Below the pieces are notes generated by a model, which saw only the letters and a list, made by a program, of their open reading frames with translations, was not told the DNA's origin and did not search any database. Both the position numbers and the translations under genes were made by a program. Positions 41,820 through 51,870 of a DNA stretch of 64,000 bases are shown in pieces; within the stretch, counting starts at the first letter, position 1; each line of letters begins with the position of its first letter. The stretch comes from Sycon ciliatum. Its lineage: Eukaryota > Porifera > Calcarea > Leucosolenida > Sycettidae. Where the stretch lies: positions 1,798,847-1,862,846 of the forward strand of contig NC_088651.1 in NCBI RefSeq assembly GCF_964019385.1, in the 5' to 3' direction.

Positions 41820-42420
41820 ATTGTTAGAGTATCTAGTATCTAGAGTACCGAGTCTCTAGTATCTAGAGTATCTAGTGTAATTGTATCCGTTATTATTGTT
41901 AAGGGTATCTAGTGTAATTGTATCCGTTATTATTGTTAAGGGTATCTAGTGTAATTGTATAACTTCAGCCATTACACACAGCACACATTAGATCCTTCCA
42001 CTTTCGACGATCCTGGGCGAGCTGCCTCAGTGCAACTAGATCCTCGTGTGATGTGAGGGAGTTTGTGGATCTGGAATTTTTCAGGTCGTTGTTGATGGAT
42101 CGCGGGAGTGTTGTTCTCGGGCGGCCTCGGAACCCTGAGCTTCCTGGCTGAAAGTATGCCGACATAGCCTGCTGGACCGGGGATGAGGTGTCTAGTCGAA
42201 GCATGTGGCCAAACATTCTCCACCTAGCAGACTGGATGATTCTGCTGAGTGGCTTGGAGCCAGTGCGCTTGTACAGTGCTTCATTGCGTATTATACGGGG
42301 ATATTTGACCCCTATGACTGCTCGTAACTGCTGGCGGTGGAACGAGTCAAGTTTCTTTTCTTGAGTCTCTGTCAGGCTCCATGTGCCGCAGTTATAAAAC
42401 CCTTAGGCTGTGTTAACATG
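41820..42420 (-). mobile_element. LINE 3' end (5' truncated)
   Basis: Minus strand encodes the post-RT tail: YNCGTWSLTETQEKK, FHRQQLRAVIGVKYP, then MFGHMLRLDTSSPVQQAMSA, GFRGRPRTTLPRS and the protein end at 41965. The 3' UTR ends in three copies of GTATCTAGTGTAATTGTATCC with TTATTATTG. Same clade as 26031 and 52599. Confidence 0.75.
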
Positions 42421-42489
42421 AGAATTTTCAACCCGGGTTGAAAGTCTCTACAGTCATGTATGGTGGAAAATTAGGTGCGTGCTTACATG

Positions 42490-42871
42490 TACCGTAAAAT
42501 CCCGCCAGAGCGCCCCGTCTCTCCTGTCCACCCCTCCCTGACTTCTTGTCAGGGATGTATCCTCGTATGACTCTGTCGCAGTCTGTGATGCCGTACTGTA
42601 CTGCAGACGCGTGCTCGACCCCGTTGGAAATGTACGCAACAGTGCCCACCCTAGGTACCCTCTTGACCAGGGATCGCACAAACCCTGAGTTTTGACGGGT
42701 CTGTACGACTCCTGGCTCTTGACCTTTGGTCGGTGTACGAGATGCACGAACAGTTTTCGTAGGGTGAGTACTTTTCATGTTGCACTGAATGCGGCAAGGA
42801 GGACTCGCCCATCCGCCTCTCCCCACCTGAAGCGACGAGGAGGTAGGGGCGCTCTGGCGGGATTTTACGGT
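42490..42871. mobile_element. MITE with ACCGTAAAATCCCGCC termini
   Basis: ACCGTAAAATCCCGCCAGAG at left mirrored by CTCTGGCGGGATTTTACGGT at right, arms about 27 bp, TA on both sides. The interior has no coding signal. Confidence 0.75.
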
Positions 42872-43087
42872 ATATGAAGTGAGTTAATCCGGGTCAATTA
42901 CTGTACTGATATGCCAACAGAAGCCTTGTCAGTTGTGGTCAGTTTTGTGTGTGGGCCTTCATGAAGACGGTTGAAAGTAATAATAATTAAATGTGGTGCA
43001 CTAACTCCCTTACTTACACCACACACTACCATCCTCTCGACTTTCACTGATTTGAGACTGAAAATAAATAAATCCAAGTAATATTAG

Positions 43088-43369
43088 TTACTCACCTCTC
43101 ACAGACCTTCCTCCTCTCTTATCACGACCAAGGTGACCAGACATATCATGCGAGTGGCATGGATGCAAGATCTCCTTTTGTTGGCCGTCGTCTGTGATCC
43201 ATTGTGGTAGGCCTTCATCTGTTTGGCGAAAAAGGACCCCACGATCCAAGACGAAGTTGACTGCAAAGCGTTTTATTGCTCTACGCCTCTTCGCGTCCGC
43301 AGGAAACGAGGCAGGCGTTTGCAAGCAACGCTTGCAAGACTTCGTCGTAACACGCCCGATTACCACCAA
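43088..43369 (-). pseudogene. Integrase zinc-binding (H2C2-like) fragment
   Basis: RRAIKRFAVNFVLDRGVLFR and ILHPCHSHDMSGHLGRDK resemble the N-terminal zinc-binding part of integrases found in LTR elements and Ginger-type transposons. It is a short isolated fossil; family not decided. Confidence 0.45.
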
Positions 43370-43919
43370 GAGAAGACATCTTCAGGACGTTTTGAAGAAA
43401 AAAAACCGAAAGCACAACTCATGATTGGGAACTGATTTCGCGGATGCATGTCGATCCGCGAAAACGGTCCATAGATGCAGGAAATGTGTGGAACCGTTTT
43501 CGCGGAGGAACCGTTTTCGCGGCTAGCTGGAACCGTTTTCGCGGTGAGACCCCATCCGCGAAAACGGTTCCAAGAGGGCCATAGATGCAGGAAATGTGTG
43601 GAAGAACCGTTTTCGCGGAGGAACTGTTTTCGCGGCTACAGTGCGTTTTTTTATAATAGACTCTGAGATCCTTGAGAACGTACTCAAGGCCACTTTTGAG
43701 AAAATGTCATGCGAGTTGCGTCACGAAAATCTGCGCGCGAAATTCGAAAACCAGGTGTGACTCGTGGCATTTCGCCATTTTGTTCAGAGTGTCTTTCGAG
43801 CTAGCTCCTCGTGGCTGGAGGAATCATTTTGTTGCTGACTGCCCTGTGGCTGTGGCCCTATTTTGCTTTTTCTCGAGTGTCTTTTCGTTCGTGGCAACTA
43901 AGTTGTTACTTGTTCTCTC

Positions 43920-44720
43920 GACATGCCACATATAACAAAGCGCGAACGGGCCATGGTAGAATCTACATGGTGGTGTCTGTTTTACAATTTTTGCGAAGAC
44001 GAGGAGAACAATGGCTGGGCATCGAATTGGTCCCAAGTATTCCATTCATCATGCTGCTGTTGCGTGTGGCGTCAGCATTTCCACCATGAACAGATGTACC
44101 AGGGATGCTGACGGCGAAAATCAGCGTGCTGCGTTGGCCTTGTCTGTCTCCAGTGATGAAGGTAACGAGAGTGACAATCCCCAATGTGAGACTCGTGCCA
44201 TAAAACCACTCAACCCTGACGGATTTGCTTTGGACTGTATAAGAAGTAATTTACGGATTCTATGCTGCGAAGGAGCACCCAACACTGGACAAAGTTCCTG
44301 CTCGCTGCATAGAAAGCATCGACGATTTTCCAGACATGAGCAAAACTAGCTCTTGGAAAATGTTGCGTTCCATGGGATTCCAGTGTGGCAAGACCAGAGG
44401 TATCACACACATGATGATGGAACCGCACGGGATTGTGTCATGGCGGCATCCCTACCTGTGAGACATACCTGGATGACACGTGGGTCAATGCGCGTCACAC
44501 AGTTACTAGGAGGTGGTCCGACAATGGTGACAGGAGTGTATAGGCAAGCAACCAAATGAAGCACCATCAGGTAAAGGCAAGCGCTTTATTGTTCTGCTTA
44601 CTGGTGGACGGGACGGATTCGTGAAAAACTGCGCCGATGTGTTCGTGACTGGAGACCGACGAGGCCGACGCCAACGATGATATACGTCGTCGGCTGTCCT
44701 AGCACATCTGTTCACTGTGT
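43920..44720 (+). pseudogene. DDE transposase, IS630/Tc1-like, broken
   Basis: Pieces in three frames: HITKRERAMVESTWWCLFY; a helix-turn-helix-like IHHAAVACGVSISTMNR; YGFYAAKEHPTLDKVPARC; DFPDMSKTSSWKMLRSMGFQ; then YLDDTWVNARHTVTRRWSDN, which contains the first catalytic D region; then APSGKGKRFIVLLTGG. This order fits the IS630/Tc1-type family with a YLDETWVN motif common in invertebrates. At least three frameshifts separate the pieces (near 44250, 44460 and 44550). The last catalytic region was not found. Confidence 0.6.
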
Positions 44721-45509
44721 AATACTGTCGTCACGAGTGCAACACAAAACACGGAATTATTGGGGCCGTTTCGACGCTAGCTGGTCTTCTACTATTCGCA
44801 GATGTTGAACCAGACACAACTGTGACCTATTTGCATTGTGTGTTTGTGTGTTTGTAAAACTGCTCATGCTTCCTTTTTGTTAGTCTCTTTATGGGAGCTG
44901 TGTGAATTGCCTTTGTGATTTGTTGTGGTGTTTGAATTTTCACTGCATTCTTTCAGGGATCGAGGGAAGTTTCCTACATGCATGCTGGAATGTTTTGATT
45001 TATTGAGCTAATTGCAATACAGGATTTGAATTATTCAGTACAGTTTGCCACAATAAGTCGTGAAAAGCCACGACTCACTGGTTTCCTACAAAGGTTAGGA
45101 GAACTGCAGACAGCAGTGCACAACTGCACAGCCATGTGCATGTAGTAATATGATGTACATGTACATGCATGCGCTGTACTACAGTATACCGAAAAAGAAA
45201 AGAAAAAAAAGAATCAAGATGAACTGTACTGGATTCGAACCCATGCCGGGCACCATGCAAGTGATGAGCTTTCCTGGCTAAAACTTCCGTTTTAAAAATC
45301 AAAATCCACTGAAAACCATTTAAAACCAGATTTCCAGCCGAAACCCGGCCGAATATCTAACTTTGACAATTATTATTATTCCGACTCCCAAACTTAATTT
45401 TCTTCGATCCAAGACCCACACAAACGCAGCTGTGAAGAAAAAATTTCAAATTTGGAATGAGAACAAACTAAAAAATCAAAATCGACAATGGTCTGTTATA
45501 AAAAAACGC
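44721..45509. other. Interior of the DDE transposon, with SINE-like relic
   Basis: No further coding sequence recognised. On the minus strand at about 45195-45300 a box B (GGTTCGAATCC) and a weak box A (TAGCCAGG) suggest a tRNA-derived SINE relic. Confidence 0.35.
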
Positions 45510-45622
45510 ACTGTAGGGTGGAACCGTTTTCGCTAGCGAAAACGGTTCCAGGGGGTAACGGGTGTATGCCTGGAACCATTTTCGCGGAGGAACCATTTTC
45601 GCGTTTACACCGGTCAGTTAGG

Positions 45623-45985
45623 GCCGATTCTCACTACGGTACCGTGAGTGCCGTGCCGTGAGTACCCATGGTGATTCACTCACGTGAGGGGCAGTTTTGG
45701 CGCGAGTTCATTCCGTGGCTCCTGCCGTACCGCGCCGTGGACACTCCGGTGCCGAGGGCCTAGCGCCTGGGGGGTGGAAATGGCATGCCGTGGTATTCCG
45801 CGAGGTCGAATGCAGTGAGTAGTAGGTATTTTACTACTCCCTGAAAGGATGTTTTTTCTTTCTTTTGTATTTGTGGTACGAAGTTTTTTCTTGGCTTTTC
45901 GATTGGTTGATTCTTGAGCTTTCTCCAGTCATCTCCCCGACCCCCGCTATTTTCCCTCAGGACCAAAGTCAGAAATATATTTTTT
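45623..45985. other. Unassigned stretch with GCCGTG repeats
   Basis: Dense GTACCGTGAGTGCCGTGCCGTG phrases at 45635-45670 look like a transposon end, but no partner is certain. No gene is supported. Confidence 0.35.
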
Positions 45986-45990
45986 TTTAA

Positions 45991-46620
45991 ATGGTGATCC
46001 GGCCTGCCGACGGAATGCACGGAATGACTGTGCGCAGGTGTAAATCACTCTCAAGGCTCAGACAGATTTTAAAGACAAAAGCCGCTACGAGTCAGGACTC
46101 GTCCCACCAGATTGTCGCCGAGGTCACCGGGGAAGTGGCCACGGAAGCTGTGGTGAACTTACCATCTTCCGCAGCTCTGAAGCGAGCAATGCTGAGAGCC
46201 CGGAATGCAGCCGACAATGTTCCGCCCAAACCTGCTAACTTGGAATACTACATGGGCAGACTCAGAACGAAGGGTACACGGCGTACACCAATGTTCCCTC
46301 GGGAATTGTGGAACGTACGGAGTTGCGTGCTGGAAGGACAGCCACGCACAAACAACGCTCAAGAAGATTGGCATCGTCGTTTTGCCAGCGCAGTGACTTG
46401 CCACCACCCTAGCATTTGGAGGCTTATCACCAGCCTTGCAGATGAGGAGCGCAGCGCATCACAATATCGGGAACAACTAACCGTTGGTCATGCCGCTCCT
46501 ACCCGAACAAAGCGGTACTGTTGAGCGTGACTGCTTCGTCTGGTCCAAAGATATGATAACGAAGAACCACTCGTCTTCCTCAGAGGCATCGCGCATTATC
46601 TACATGTAGATTTCAACGTA
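45991..46620 (+). pseudogene. Mutator-like transposase, internally deleted
   Basis: Encodes two separated parts of a FLYWCH/MULE protein. First the linker after the zinc finger (LRQILKTKAATSQDSSHQIV, VVNLPSSAALKRAMLRARNA). Then, with the whole catalytic MULE domain missing, the C-terminus (YYMGRLRTKGTRRTPMFPRE, NNAQEDWHRRFASAVTCHHP) and a last piece LRLVQRYDNEEPLVFLRGIA. It is a relative of the element just to the right. Confidence 0.7.
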
Positions 46621-47140
46621 GCGGAGTAAATTCTGATGAAGGACTGACCGCAGATGTAAATGTGAAACACTTTGAGTCATTTCCGGAATATTAGAACGAA
46701 CGCACTCAATTGACTTTTCAAATAACAAAATGATTTCTCTTGCTTGATTGGTACTTGTGATTACTGCGGTTTTGGGACAGTTCACAGAATCCAATTTCAC
46801 CGTGTGACGTTTCACATATTCCCCACTCACAGAATGACACTTCACAGAGTTCCAGTCTCACAGAATGCACTATTCACCGACACCCAATTCAACGAACACC
46901 CAGTTCACAGACTGACTTATTCACAGACAGCCCATTTCGCCGAGAGTGAACAAAAGTGGGAAAATGCGGCTCGATCCTTGGCAAGACGGTTAAGTTTCAG
47001 CGTGACCAACAATACTATTAACGCCAGAGGTGACAACGCACACACGCCGGGTCATACATAAGCCCTTGATTTACGACTATTCGATCATTGGAGAATACGG
47101 ATACGAATACGACAATGGAGCCTGACTACATTGGACTGAC

Positions 47141-47321
47141 TAGGGGTGTGCGGATAATGCTCGAAAAGCAGTGAAATTGGCAGAACCATACAAACCTTTT
47201 GGCGGGCAATTCCTCGAATTCTGCTCCATTTCTTTAACCACATGCCAAACATGCATGAAACTTATCAGAAAACGTACCGAATTCTGCCAATTTTTCTGCC
47301 GGCATTATCCGCATATGCCTA
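47141..47321. mobile_element. hAT-like MITE, copy 2 (181 bp)
   Basis: TAGGGGTGTGCGGATAATGC at left and (inverted) TAGGCATATGCGGATAATGC at right, with a perfect 8-bp target duplication GGACTGAC (47133-47140, 47322-47329). Same length and core as 20641-20821. Confidence 0.88.
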
Positions 47322-47483
47322 GGACTGACGTCGAGGGGAAAGCAGAAGATCATTCAGGATAAAAGACAAGATGGCTACAGGTACGTGAAAGAAAAAAGCG
47401 GCGCCGGTGACGTAGTATACTGGAGGTGCGAGCGTAACGATGAATTGGGATGCAAAGGCAGGTTGAAGACCAATGGCACAATG

Positions 47484-47636
47484 ATCACGGCAACTATCAC
47501 TGCTGCGTCTCGGTGCAGCGCCTGCTCATTAGTTGTCACGTTTGTCCTAGTCTCTGTACCATTGTCTTTCCTTATTCTTTTCGAACTGGTTATGTGAACA
47601 TAGTAAACAAATAAATATAAATATAAATACGGGCGT
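47484..47636 (+). mobile_element. LINE 3' end inserted in FLYWCH coding region
   Basis: ATCACTGCTGCGTC, GTTGTCACGTTTGTCCTAG and TTCGAACTGG match the 3' UTR of the LINE at 55198-55930. It ends in AATAAATATAAATATAAAT. Zinc-finger codons stand on both sides (GRLKTNG before, GVHSHAPE after). Confidence 0.7.
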
Positions 47637-48763
47637 GCACAGCCACGCTCCTGAAGCAACTAGAATAGCAACCGCTACTGTGAGCAAAGAAATAGCGACA
47701 CGATCGGCGACAACGCAAGAATCCACGCACACGATTTCAGTAGCAGCGACGTCAATTGAAGCTGCCACCCAGTTGCCGAGCGTCTGAAGCTTGAAGCGGA
47801 AGGCTCAGAGAGAGAGAGAGCGTGTGAAAAGCAGAAATGTTCCTCCAAATCCCGGATCCCTCCAAGAGCTGGTGATTCCAGACGATTATCGCCACACCCT
47901 TTCCTGAGATGTATTCCTGCTACATGACAGTGGTGCTCCCTCCGGAAATGCTGGATTCTTGGTGTTTTCCGCGCAGGACAACTTGGATTTGCTGGCCACG
48001 CACGATTTCTGGTATGCGGATGGAACCTTAAAAGGCGGTTCCCCTGCTGTTCTATCAGCTCTACTCTCTGTGCGTTCGTGTGGATGGATGCATATTTCCT
48101 GTCGTCTACGCGATTCTACCGAACAAGACGGAGGCAATGTACGAGCAACTACTCCAAGTTCTCCACGACAGAACGGAAGCTTTGCAGCCGTCCACTCTAG
48201 TTAGAGATTTTGAGCTAGGTCCCATGAACGCATTTAGACTGAAATTCCCCGGAATTAAGTGCACAGGCGGCTTCTTTCATCTCACCCAGAACATTATTTT
48301 ATCGTCGTGTCCAGTCAAACGGACTCCAAGAGCGCTACGCACAGGATTCACAATTTGCAGTGGCCCTGCGAATGCTGCCAGCGTTGGCTTTCGTACCATC
48401 TGGGGACGTGACCACTTACTTCGAAGCGGTAGAGGATATTTTCCCCGACGAAGCCGAGGCGATCCTCACCTACTTCGAGCATTCGTACATTGCAACGCTC
48501 CGCCCAAATGGGCAAAGTCGGACACCACTGGCCCCGATTGCGCTGTGGAACGCACACGACCGCACACTGATGGGAGAGGACCGCAAAAACAACGCCCAAG
48601 AAGGATGGCATCATCGGTTTGCATCGATAGTCACCTGCCACCATCCGACTATTTGGAAGGTTATCGAGTGTTTGAAAATGGAGCAGGCTCCCACGGAACG
48701 AGAATTTGAGCGGCTTGTGGCAGAAAACTTTGGTCCTAAGCGGAAGAAGAGATATCAGTAATG

Positions 48764-48970
48764 TGATGAACGGCTGAGGGCTCTGCTACAGTCCGTCGAG
48801 CAGCAACCACCAAGAGAGTTCCTCCGTGGAGTAGCACATGATCTGGCATTCAATGTTGTCGAATAGGCGGAACGGCTGAGGGCTCTGCTACAGTCCGTCG
48901 AGCAGCGACCGCCAAGAGAGTCCCTCCGTGGAGTAGCGCATAATTTGGCGTTCAATGTTGCGTATAGTAA
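48764..48970 (+). repeat. Tandem duplication of transposase C-terminal segment
   Basis: AACGGCTGAGGGCTCTGCTA...GGCATTCAATGTTG occurs twice, about 104 bp apart. It encodes RLRALLQSVEQQPPREFLRG, homologous to the C-terminal tail of the element at 45991. Confidence 0.75.
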
Positions 48971-49368
48971 ATGATGATGTCACACGTGCATACTCTCATA
49001 TTCCTCATATTTTGCTTTCTTTCGAAACAATCCATTTTTGTGTGCATGCCTGATCAAATTCGGTGAAATGGGCTGTCGATGAAAACAGTGCTCTGTGAAC
49101 TGGCTTTCGGTGAATTGGGTATCCTGTGAAATGGGCTGTCTGTCAAAAGGTAGTCTGTGAAAAGTCATTCAGTGAACTGTCGTTCTGTGAATTGGGTTTC
49201 TGTGAACTGTCGGGATCTAGGTCAGTACGCCGAAAACCATTTCGGCGAGTGACATTTCATTGCGGTCGACTGACCACAGACGACTGTTATGTTGGCGAAA
49301 GGCGTCATTTACTAACAATATCGTTAATTCCTACAACGACAGGTTCTTATACCCTCCCATTCTTCACA

Positions 49369-49461
49369 ATGCGTTTAGAACTGGAGCTCACGATAACGGT
49401 ACTAGCCATGCAGGCCCAATTTATCCTAGGGGCTCAGCTTCTCATTTGGTTGTTCGCGTAA
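49369..49461 (+). CDS. Small membrane protein A4 (30 aa), dispersed copy
   Basis: MRLELEL, hydrophobic middle, AQLLIWLFA end. Relative to A1 it is three residues shorter with the reading frame kept, and its ends are conserved while the middle differs. That pattern is expected for a translated peptide, not a neutral repeat. The leader shares GGCGAAAGGCGTCATTTACTAA and CCCATTCTTCACA before ATG with the A genes of the array. No TATA box is clear. A histone-type hairpin follows 48 nt after the stop. It lies directly right of the Mutator-like element. Confidence 0.6.
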   Translation: MRLELELTITVLAMQAQFILGAQLLIWLFA

Positions 49462-49509
49462 ACGTCAACCAGCATGCTTCTACGGCCGTCAGCTATCCTC
49501 ACTTCATCT

Positions 49510-49525
49510 GGCTTTTCTCAAAGCC
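49510..49525 (+). terminator. Histone-type 3' stem-loop of gene A4
   Basis: GGCTTTTCTCAAAGCC: same 6-bp stem, loop UCUC, followed by ACCACA and CCAAAGAAAGAATCG. Confidence 0.78.
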
Positions 49526-49559
49526 ACCACAAATGAATCCAAAGAAAGAATCGAATTTG

Positions 49560-50160
49560 TTCTGCAGTTTACTATAATATTATGCAAGTTTGCAAACCAG
49601 AGAATACAATACATTATACTTAGTAGGTACTAGTACATCATTACTGTACATGTACTGTTATTGTGCATAATTGTATGTTCCCAATCCGTATGCTGTTTCG
49701 TTCCTTGTGAACTCATCAGCGCAGCACGGAGAAAATTTTTTAATGATGCCGACTCTGATAACACGACTACACCATAGCTCAGTGGTTAGAGCATCCCTAG
49801 CTACAAGCGAGGGTCCCTGGTTCGAGTCCTGGTGGTGACAGTCAATTTTTTTCTTCAGACTTTTCCCGTTTGTGTCGTTCCCTCAAACTAGTGAAGAATC
49901 TGATAACAGTGCAAATTAAATTTTCCAAATCCAGGCCCGAACGTACCTTGCCAGAGTGCTCAAACTGGCAAATCAGTGAGCTCTGCCTAACGCAAACAGT
50001 AAAGGCACTATCCCACATGAGAGTACTCAAGTAGTACAAGAGCATTAGCGAAATGCTCATGTGCGGACAGCATGCTGTTTTGCTTAGCAATGACAAACAG
50101 CCCGAAACATCAACTGCTCGTTCTTCTGTCTGTGTAGCAATGAAAAATAAATGGCCGATT
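49560..50160 (+). other. Conserved gene A 3' flank, split by a SINE
   Basis: Reads like the minus strand of the array flanks: an ACATGT tract near 49640, TGTTCCCAATCCG, TGTGAACTCATCAGCGCAGC at about 49717-49737, then after the SINE CAATGACAAACAGC and AACTGCTCGTTCTTC at about 50087-50125. The flank is therefore kept with the dispersed gene. No gene is seen in it. Confidence 0.6.
49764..49898 (+). mobile_element. tRNA-derived SINE, copy 2
   Basis: Box A TAGCTCAGTGGTTAGAGC, box B GGTTCGAGTCC, body GACAGTCAATTTTTTTCTTC to CCTCAAACTAG. A 10-bp target duplication TCTGATAACA at 49754-49763 and 49899-49908. Confidence 0.85.
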
Positions 50161-50940
50161 TAAACCAGGCCCGAACGGTAGGCCCTTGCCAGAATGCTCA
50201 AATAATAATTGTATGTGCTGGAATTTTGCCAGGGTTGTCTGTAGGATAAAAGTTCCGAGACCCGAGAAGAAATATTTGTTACAGGGACTGTCCGCACTGG
50301 CGAAAGAAGAAGGCGATGAAGAGTCACCATTGGCATCGAAAAAATAGTATTGTCTTGGGATTGCGCGCGTTGTTTCACTTCTTGATCCGGGATTCAGATC
50401 AGACTCCCAGTTCAGGCAGTTAACCCAAAGGAAGCATCCGAGTTTGACTGCAAAGAAAAGTGCAATTTTTTAGAACAATTCATCGGCATGACTGGTCGCA
50501 CTACAACAAAAATGACGCAATGAAGGAATTCCGCCGAGCGGGCCTCCATACAGGGACTGATCAGGAGTTGCACCCTCCTGGGGTTACGAACTCTTGCTGG
50601 TAGGCTTTCCTCAAATCGGCGGCCGAACGATTCGCCGAAAACGAGACCTATCGAAGAATCGCTAGGCGTTTCACCGATTTTGGAGGGTTCCTTTGAGAAT
50701 CGTCGAAAATCTACCAAAATCAAGTTGCAAAGTGCGTTTAGGAACGAATGATGCAAGCATGACCGATCGATAGGCATTTCCCAGATCGGCAGGCCGAAAA
50801 ATTCCCCTAAAACAGTGGTTTTGAAGAAATCACCGATCTTTCGGCGGAATATGCAATTTTCGCACTGAATTCGCCGAAAATCAATGTCTTGGTGCCTCTA
50901 CAGCATGCAAAATTTCTGTAACCATTGTACTGTGAACGGT
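50161..50940. other. Unassigned stretch
   Basis: CGCCGAAAA and TCGGCGG phrases recur between 50600 and 50880 in both orientations, perhaps a decayed repeat. No gene is supported. Confidence 0.35.
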
Positions 50941-51286
50941 ACACTCATGTCGGTGTTACAGTAGTATAAAATTGAAGAGTGTGAGTGTTGCAACGAATTC
51001 TTTTTGTATGGACTCGGATTTTTTTCTATTAATCTGGATTACGCGTACGGATAAACATGGCTTCTAATACGTAGACGTACAAACACCCACATACGTATAC
51101 ATGTATTATACGCATCATATTCTAAACACGCACCTGTACAATGTAATGTACCTGTCTGGCCTGCAGGCCAGCTGTCATCCTGCCCACCAACCCACCCCTA
51201 TTGTAATCTCTTGTATACATGTAACAGGAAGGGTAACACTAAGTTGTATTATAATAACTCCCTGGTGTATTATAATAATTCCCTGG

Positions 51287-51294
51287 TATATAAA
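51287..51294 (+). promoter_or_regulatory. TATA box of gene B4
   Basis: TATATAAA in GGTATATAAACAGCAAAC, parallel to GTATATAAGCAGCAGATG of B1-B3, with GGTCCGAAAGGCGTAATTATC as the matching start-site region. Confidence 0.6.
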
Positions 51295-51360
51295 CAGCAA
51301 ACTACGGTCCGAAAGGCGTAATTATCTTTCAGTCCTTCTCCGACGAGCGTTAAGATCAAA

Positions 51361-51468
51361 ATGGATAGTGAACTCGAGATGTTTCTGCCAGGATTGGCCA
51401 TAGTGATTATCCACATTTTGTACATTCTGGCCGTCTATCTTCATGTCAGCATGCTCCTCGAGGTGTGA
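51361..51468 (+). CDS. Small membrane protein B4 (35 aa), dispersed copy
   Basis: MDSELEMFLPGLAIVIIHIL, then YILAVYLHVSMLLEV. It shares the acidic M-D start and a single hydrophobic stretch (about 8-30) with B1-B3 but little else. It keeps the TATA-start-ATG spacing and the histone-type 3' end. It is 1.9 kb from A4 on the same strand, so the pair is here head-to-tail rather than divergent. Function unknown. Confidence 0.58.
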   Translation: MDSELEMFLPGLAIVIIHILYILAVYLHVSMLLEV

Positions 51469-51519
51469 GTCGGCGTCATGATTCGACAGCCGTGAGTTAT
51501 ACAGGTTTGCTCCTCAGCC

Positions 51520-51536
51520 GGCTTTTTTTCAAAGCC
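51520..51536 (+). terminator. Upstream histone-like hairpin of gene B4
   Basis: GGCTTTTTTTCAAAGCC: the same stem with one extra U in the loop, followed by ATGACG rather than ACCA, and without a purine element of its own. It looks like a duplicated, decayed copy of the hairpin that follows. Confidence 0.55.
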
Positions 51537-51555
51537 ATGACGAAAAAGGTTACCT

Positions 51556-51571
51556 GGCTTTTTTCAAAGCC
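51556..51571 (+). terminator. Histone-type 3' stem-loop of gene B4
   Basis: GGCTTTTTTCAAAGCC, ACCACA and CCAAAGAAAGAATC in the canonical arrangement, 87 nt after the stop codon. Confidence 0.78.
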
Positions 51572-51724
51572 ACCACAAATAAATCCAAAGAAAGAATCTC
51601 GTATCTCACTCGTTCTACAGCTTGATTTATCCCAGGAAGTAATCGAGTCTGTAAACTGTGTGTTGTAGACATTGGCAGAACAGCAACCTGTGTTATGTAC
51701 CGGTACATGCAGCATGTATGAGTT

Positions 51725-51870
51725 AAACCTGTCAAGGCGACCACTCGGATAAGGCGACCACCTGTCCAAGAAGACCACTGAAACCAGGATCAAGGCATGC
51801 TGTTTCCAGTCAAATGACCCAGCATAAGGAGACCACCTGGTAACAGAGACCACATTTCGAAGGTTTCTTA
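51725..51870. repeat. GACCACC-rich dispersed repeat (MITE-like)
   Basis: AAGGCGACCACTCGG, AAGGCGACCACCTGTCC and AGGAGACCACCTGG recur in about 120 bp, as in the ends of some Tc1/mariner-type elements. No clear inverted partner is seen. Confidence 0.35.

Larger units (their letters stand above)
43434..45622 (+). mobile_element. DNA transposon with GCGAAAACGG subterminal arrays
   Basis: Left array 43434-43640 and right array 45510-45622 carry inverted copies of CCGCGAAAACGGTTCC. The inner edges ACAGTGCGTTTTTTTATAA and TTATAAAAAAACGCACTGT mirror each other, and the right outer end reads GCGTTTACACCGG as in 36456. Between them lies a broken DDE transposase. A 32-bp perfect palindrome (45519-45550) stands in the right array. 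Confidence 0.7.
47115..48764 (+). pseudogene. FLYWCH-MULE transposase, interrupted
   Basis: Start ATG at 47115 (MEPDYIGLT), followed by the FLYWCH zinc finger (DGYRYVKEKSGAGDVVYWRC, DELGCKGRLKT, then GVHSHAPEATR). Next come the MULE domain with DFWYADGTLK as first catalytic D, FPVVYAILPNKTEAMYEQLL, the second D in VRDFELGPMNAF, and the tail NNAQEGWHHRFASIVTCHHP ending KRKKRYQ. It is interrupted by a hAT MITE at codon ~9 and by a LINE 3' end inside the zinc finger, and has further stops and frameshifts at about 47785-47950, 48050 and 48340. With the MITE and one 8-bp copy set aside, the frame runs on unbroken. Confidence 0.75.
46775..49211 (+). mobile_element. Mutator-like element with repeat-array termini
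   Basis: Both ends are arrays of about 17-bp motifs built on GTTCACAGAA-x-CCAATTTCAC: about eight at the left (46776-46945) and about nine inverted at the right (49035-49211). Outermost phrases GACAGTTCACAGAA and TTCTGTGAACTGTC mirror each other. A broken FLYWCH plus MULE transposase lies between. No 9-bp target duplication was found. Confidence 0.65.
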
